A stretch of DNA of 64,000 bases from the NCBI GenBank assembly GCA_039818825.1, contig JBCBTD010000018.1, positions 4,313 through 68,312 of the forward strand, written 5' to 3'. Shown here piece after piece: positions 61,981-64,000 of this stretch (position 1 is its first letter; each line of letters starts with the position of its first letter). The translations under genes were made by a program, and so were the position numbers. This DNA comes from JBCBTD01 sp039818825. Its GTDB lineage: Bacteria > Pseudomonadota > Alphaproteobacteria > Geminicoccales > Geminicoccaceae. A model generated the notes under the pieces. The model was not told the DNA's origin, ran no database searches, and saw only the letters and a program-made list of their open reading frames with translations.

Positions 61981-64000
61981 CTAGGCCAAAGCGGCGAGCA
62001 CCCGGTCGGGCGTGAACGGCATGTGGCGCAGGCGCCGCCCCGTCGCGGCGTGGAACGCGTTGGCGACGGCGGCGGCCGTCATCGGTGTGCCCACCTCGCC
62101 GATGCCCGTCGGCGCCGCGTCGACGGCGGCGATGTGGATGTCGATCTCGGGCACCTCATCGGCGCGCAGGATCGGATAGTCGAAGAAGTTGCTCTGCTGG
62201 ACGATGCCGTTTTCGATGACGACACGCTCCATCAGCGCGCTGGAGAGTCCGAACAGGATGCCGCCCTCGATCTGCGCATGGGCGTTGTCGGGCGAGACGA
62301 TGAGCCCGGCATCCACGGCCGCCCAGAACCGCGGCACCCGCAGCCAGCCGCGTTCGCGGTCGATGGTGACCTCGGCGACGCCGGCCGCCCTAGAGTCGCC
62401 GTAGCCGGCGAAGGCGAGCCCTAGCGCGCGGTCGCCACGTTCGGTCCAGCCGGACATCTCGACCACCCGCTCGAGCAGCGCTCGCCCGCGCGGGTCATCG
62501 CGAAGCAACGCCATTCGGAAAGCGACCGGGTCCTCGCTCGCCGCCTCGGCAAGCTCGTCCATGAAGGCTTCGGCGGCGAAGCTCGTGTAACTCGCGCCGA
62601 TGCCGCGATAGGGGGCCAGATGCGCGCGGCGCTCGGTGATCACGTGGTCGGCGCGGAAGTCGGCGATCGCGTAGAACTTGCTCTCGGCACCCCGCATCGA
62701 CACGATGTCGTTGGGCTCGACCATCTCCCAGCGCAGTGGATTGAAGTAGGCGATCACCGAGGGCGTCGCTACCCGGTGGTGCCAGCCGACGAGCTTGCCG
62801 TCTGCGGTGAGCCCCGCGGTCATGCGCTGGGCCGCAGCCGGCCGAAACCAGCCGTGCTGCAGATCGTCCTCGCGCGTCCAAACGACTTTCACCGGGCGCC
62901 CGACGGCCTTTGCCGCGAGCAGCGCGTCGCGCACGTACTCTTGGCGCAGCGCAGTCCGACGGCCGAAGCTGCCGCCCATGGTCATCATGTGCAGCCGCAC
63001 CCGGTCGGGCGTCGTGCCCAGCACCTCGGTGACGGTGCGCGTGGTCCAAGTCTGGGTCTGCGTGCCGGCCCAAACTTCGGCGCCGAGTCCGTCAGCGTCG
63101 ATGCGCGCCACCGCCGCCATCGGCTCCATCTGCGCGTGATAGGCGTAGTCCGACAGGTAGTCGGCAAAGACGGTTCGATCGGCGTCGTCGATGGCCGCCA
63201 CGGCGTCGCCGCGCTCGCTCCACACCGCCACCTCGTCGTTGGGACCGGCGGCCGCGGCGGCGTAGTCCGCCAGGGTCGCCTCGCTGTCGAAGGCGCGTGC
63301 CGGCGAGGTTTGCGTCCACTCGACGTCGAGCGCATTGCGGCCGGCGAGGGCGGCATGGAACGTTTCGGCCACGACCGCGAGACCGTCGGGCAGGGTGACG
63401 ATGTCGATGACGCCGGCCACCGCGCGGGCGGCCTCATCGTCGACGCGCACCGGCGTCTCGCCTTCGACCGGTGCGCGGAACACCGAGGCGTAGGCCATGT
63501 TCGGCACCGCGACGTCGATCGCGTACGCTTCTTGCCCCGTGCTCTTCGCCGGGACGTCTTTTCGGGGAACGTCATGCCCGATCAGTCGAAAGTCGCTCGT
63601 CGCCTTCAATGGCACGCTCTGGGCCTGGGGGATCGTCATGCCGTTCACGCCGAGCGCTGCGAGCTCGCCGTAGCTCAGTCGCGATCCGTCCGGCGCGACG
63701 ACGACGCTCGGCTCGGTCCGGAGTGCGTCACGCGACACATCCAGACGCCTTGCAGCAATCTGCAGGAGCACGTCGCGGGCCTGCGCACCGGCTCGGCGCA
63801 AGGGCTCGAAGTAGCCGTAAACCGCGGTGCTGCCAGCCGTGTAGAGCACGTTGCCGAAGAGTGGGTTGCCGTAGGTGCGATCATCCCGGTCGAGCTGTTC
63901 GACCACCACGTCGTCCCAATTCGTGTCGAGTTCCTCGGCGAGGATGACGGGGAGTGCGGTTGAGCTTCCCTGTCCCATCTCGGTGGCGGGGAAAACGATG
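61981..64000 (-). CDS. Xanthine-dehydrogenase-family Mo subunit, IorB-like (5' end cut by window edge)
   Basis: Molybdenum-binding subunit of the aldehyde oxidase/isoquinoline 1-oxidoreductase type. The frame is open to base 64000, so the N-terminus is missing and about 672 residues are visible. IVFPATEMGQGS at the edge, GGSFGRRTALRQEY in the Mo-pterin region and GIGEVGTPMTAAAVANA with the catalytic Glu near the end are all family hallmarks. It hydroxylates an N-heterocycle or oxidises an aldehyde. An IorA-like 2Fe-2S subunit is expected just outside the window. The MBL-fold gene follows. Confidence 0.9.
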   Translation of the reverse strand, partial: IVFPATEMGQGSSTALPVILAEELDTNWDDVVVEQLDRDDRTYGNPLFGNVLYTAGSTAVYGYFEPLRRAGAQARDVLLQIAARRLDVSRDALRTEPSVVVAPDGSRLSYGELAALGVNGMTIPQAQSVPLKATSDFRLIGHDVPRKDVPAKSTGQEAYAIDVAVPNMAYASVFRAPVEGETPVRVDDEAARAVAGVIDIVTLPDGLAVVAETFHAALAGRNALDVEWTQTSPARAFDSEATLADYAAAAAGPNDEVAVWSERGDAVAAIDDADRTVFADYLSDYAYHAQMEPMAAVARIDADGLGAEVWAGTQTQTWTTRTVTEVLGTTPDRVRLHMMTMGGSFGRRTALRQEYVRDALLAAKAVGRPVKVVWTREDDLQHGWFRPAAAQRMTAGLTADGKLVGWHHRVATPSVIAYFNPLRWEMVEPNDIVSMRGAESKFYAIADFRADHVITERRAHLAPYRGIGASYTSFAAEAFMDELAEAASEDPVAFRMALLRDDPRGRALLERVVEMSGWTERGDRALGLAFAGYGDSRAAGVAEVTIDRERGWLRVPRFWAAVDAGLIVSPDNAHAQIEGGILFGLSSALMERVVIENGIVQQSNFFDYPILRADEVPEIDIHIAAVDAAPTGIGEVGTPMTAAAVANAFHAATGRRLRHMPFTPDRVLAALA

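Overview
The window is GC-rich DNA with densely packed genes and almost no intergenic space. The gene families (TctABC and TRAP uptake systems, SorAB sulfite oxidase, OxyR/KatG, NnrS, and BchE) point to an alphaproteobacterium with a respiratory, possibly aerobic-phototrophic lifestyle. The strongest phototrophy hint is an intact bchE (22531-24201, minus strand), the oxygen-independent cyclase of bacteriochlorophyll synthesis. It stands alone here, with a PpsR/CrtJ-type TGT-N12-ACA site upstream. Assignment to a Geminicoccus-like or Rhodospirillales-like lineage is a guess from gene content only.

Layout. 1-4752: an aminotransferase cut by the left edge lies behind a four-gene Na+-translocating acyl-CoA decarboxylase operon in the order mmdA-D-C-B. 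4882-10005: a PAS-GGDEF-EAL protein, an MhqO/MhqD quinone-detoxification pair and an RhlE helicase. 10488-15261: a Bcr-type exporter, then divergent katG/oxyR. 15526-21973: SorAB, a LacI regulator facing a 54-codon membrane protein across two operators, a b561/YceI pair, an SGNH hydrolase and NnrS. 22042-22508: a decayed membrane-protein gene. 22531-27531: bchE divergent from tctCBA. 27671-41405: a TPR lipo/periplasmic-type protein with a 55-residue membrane protein, an HpaI-type aldolase, EamA exporters, a class IV aminotransferase, a quinone oxidoreductase, RhtB, part of an ABC importer, TSUP, and a coupled run GST-recD2-IMPase-EamA. 41425-48831: two minus-strand blocks, one for stress and metal handling (hsp20, dnaJ-like, M48 protease, DUF1007, NicO) and one for envelope glycosylation (GT39-like, GT2, LAB_N) ending in mobA.

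After a tRNA-Arg(ACG) gene (48963-49038) comes a small accessory patch: a stand-alone DpnI-like nuclease domain, a 67-residue hypothetical protein, a DUF4399 protein and a broken SRAP gene. The right part (51486-59391) is a catabolic unit: a LacI regulator divergent from dctPQM, a hydroxyquinol-type intradiol dioxygenase, an SDR, a BKACE (DUF849) enzyme and an MDR reductase. Together they suggest import and ring cleavage of an aromatic compound, with thiolase-independent cleavage of the resulting beta-keto acid. The promoter of the TRAP gene has a palindromic operator directly on its start site. The window ends with DoxX/LysR, a secreted metallo-beta-lactamase-fold protein and a xanthine-dehydrogenase-type molybdenum subunit cut by the right edge.

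The best candidates for undescribed biology are the DpnI-like domain with Glu replaced by Gln, the LacI-controlled 54-codon protein, the proposed hydroxyquinol/BKACE pathway, and the TPR protein with its 55-residue partner.
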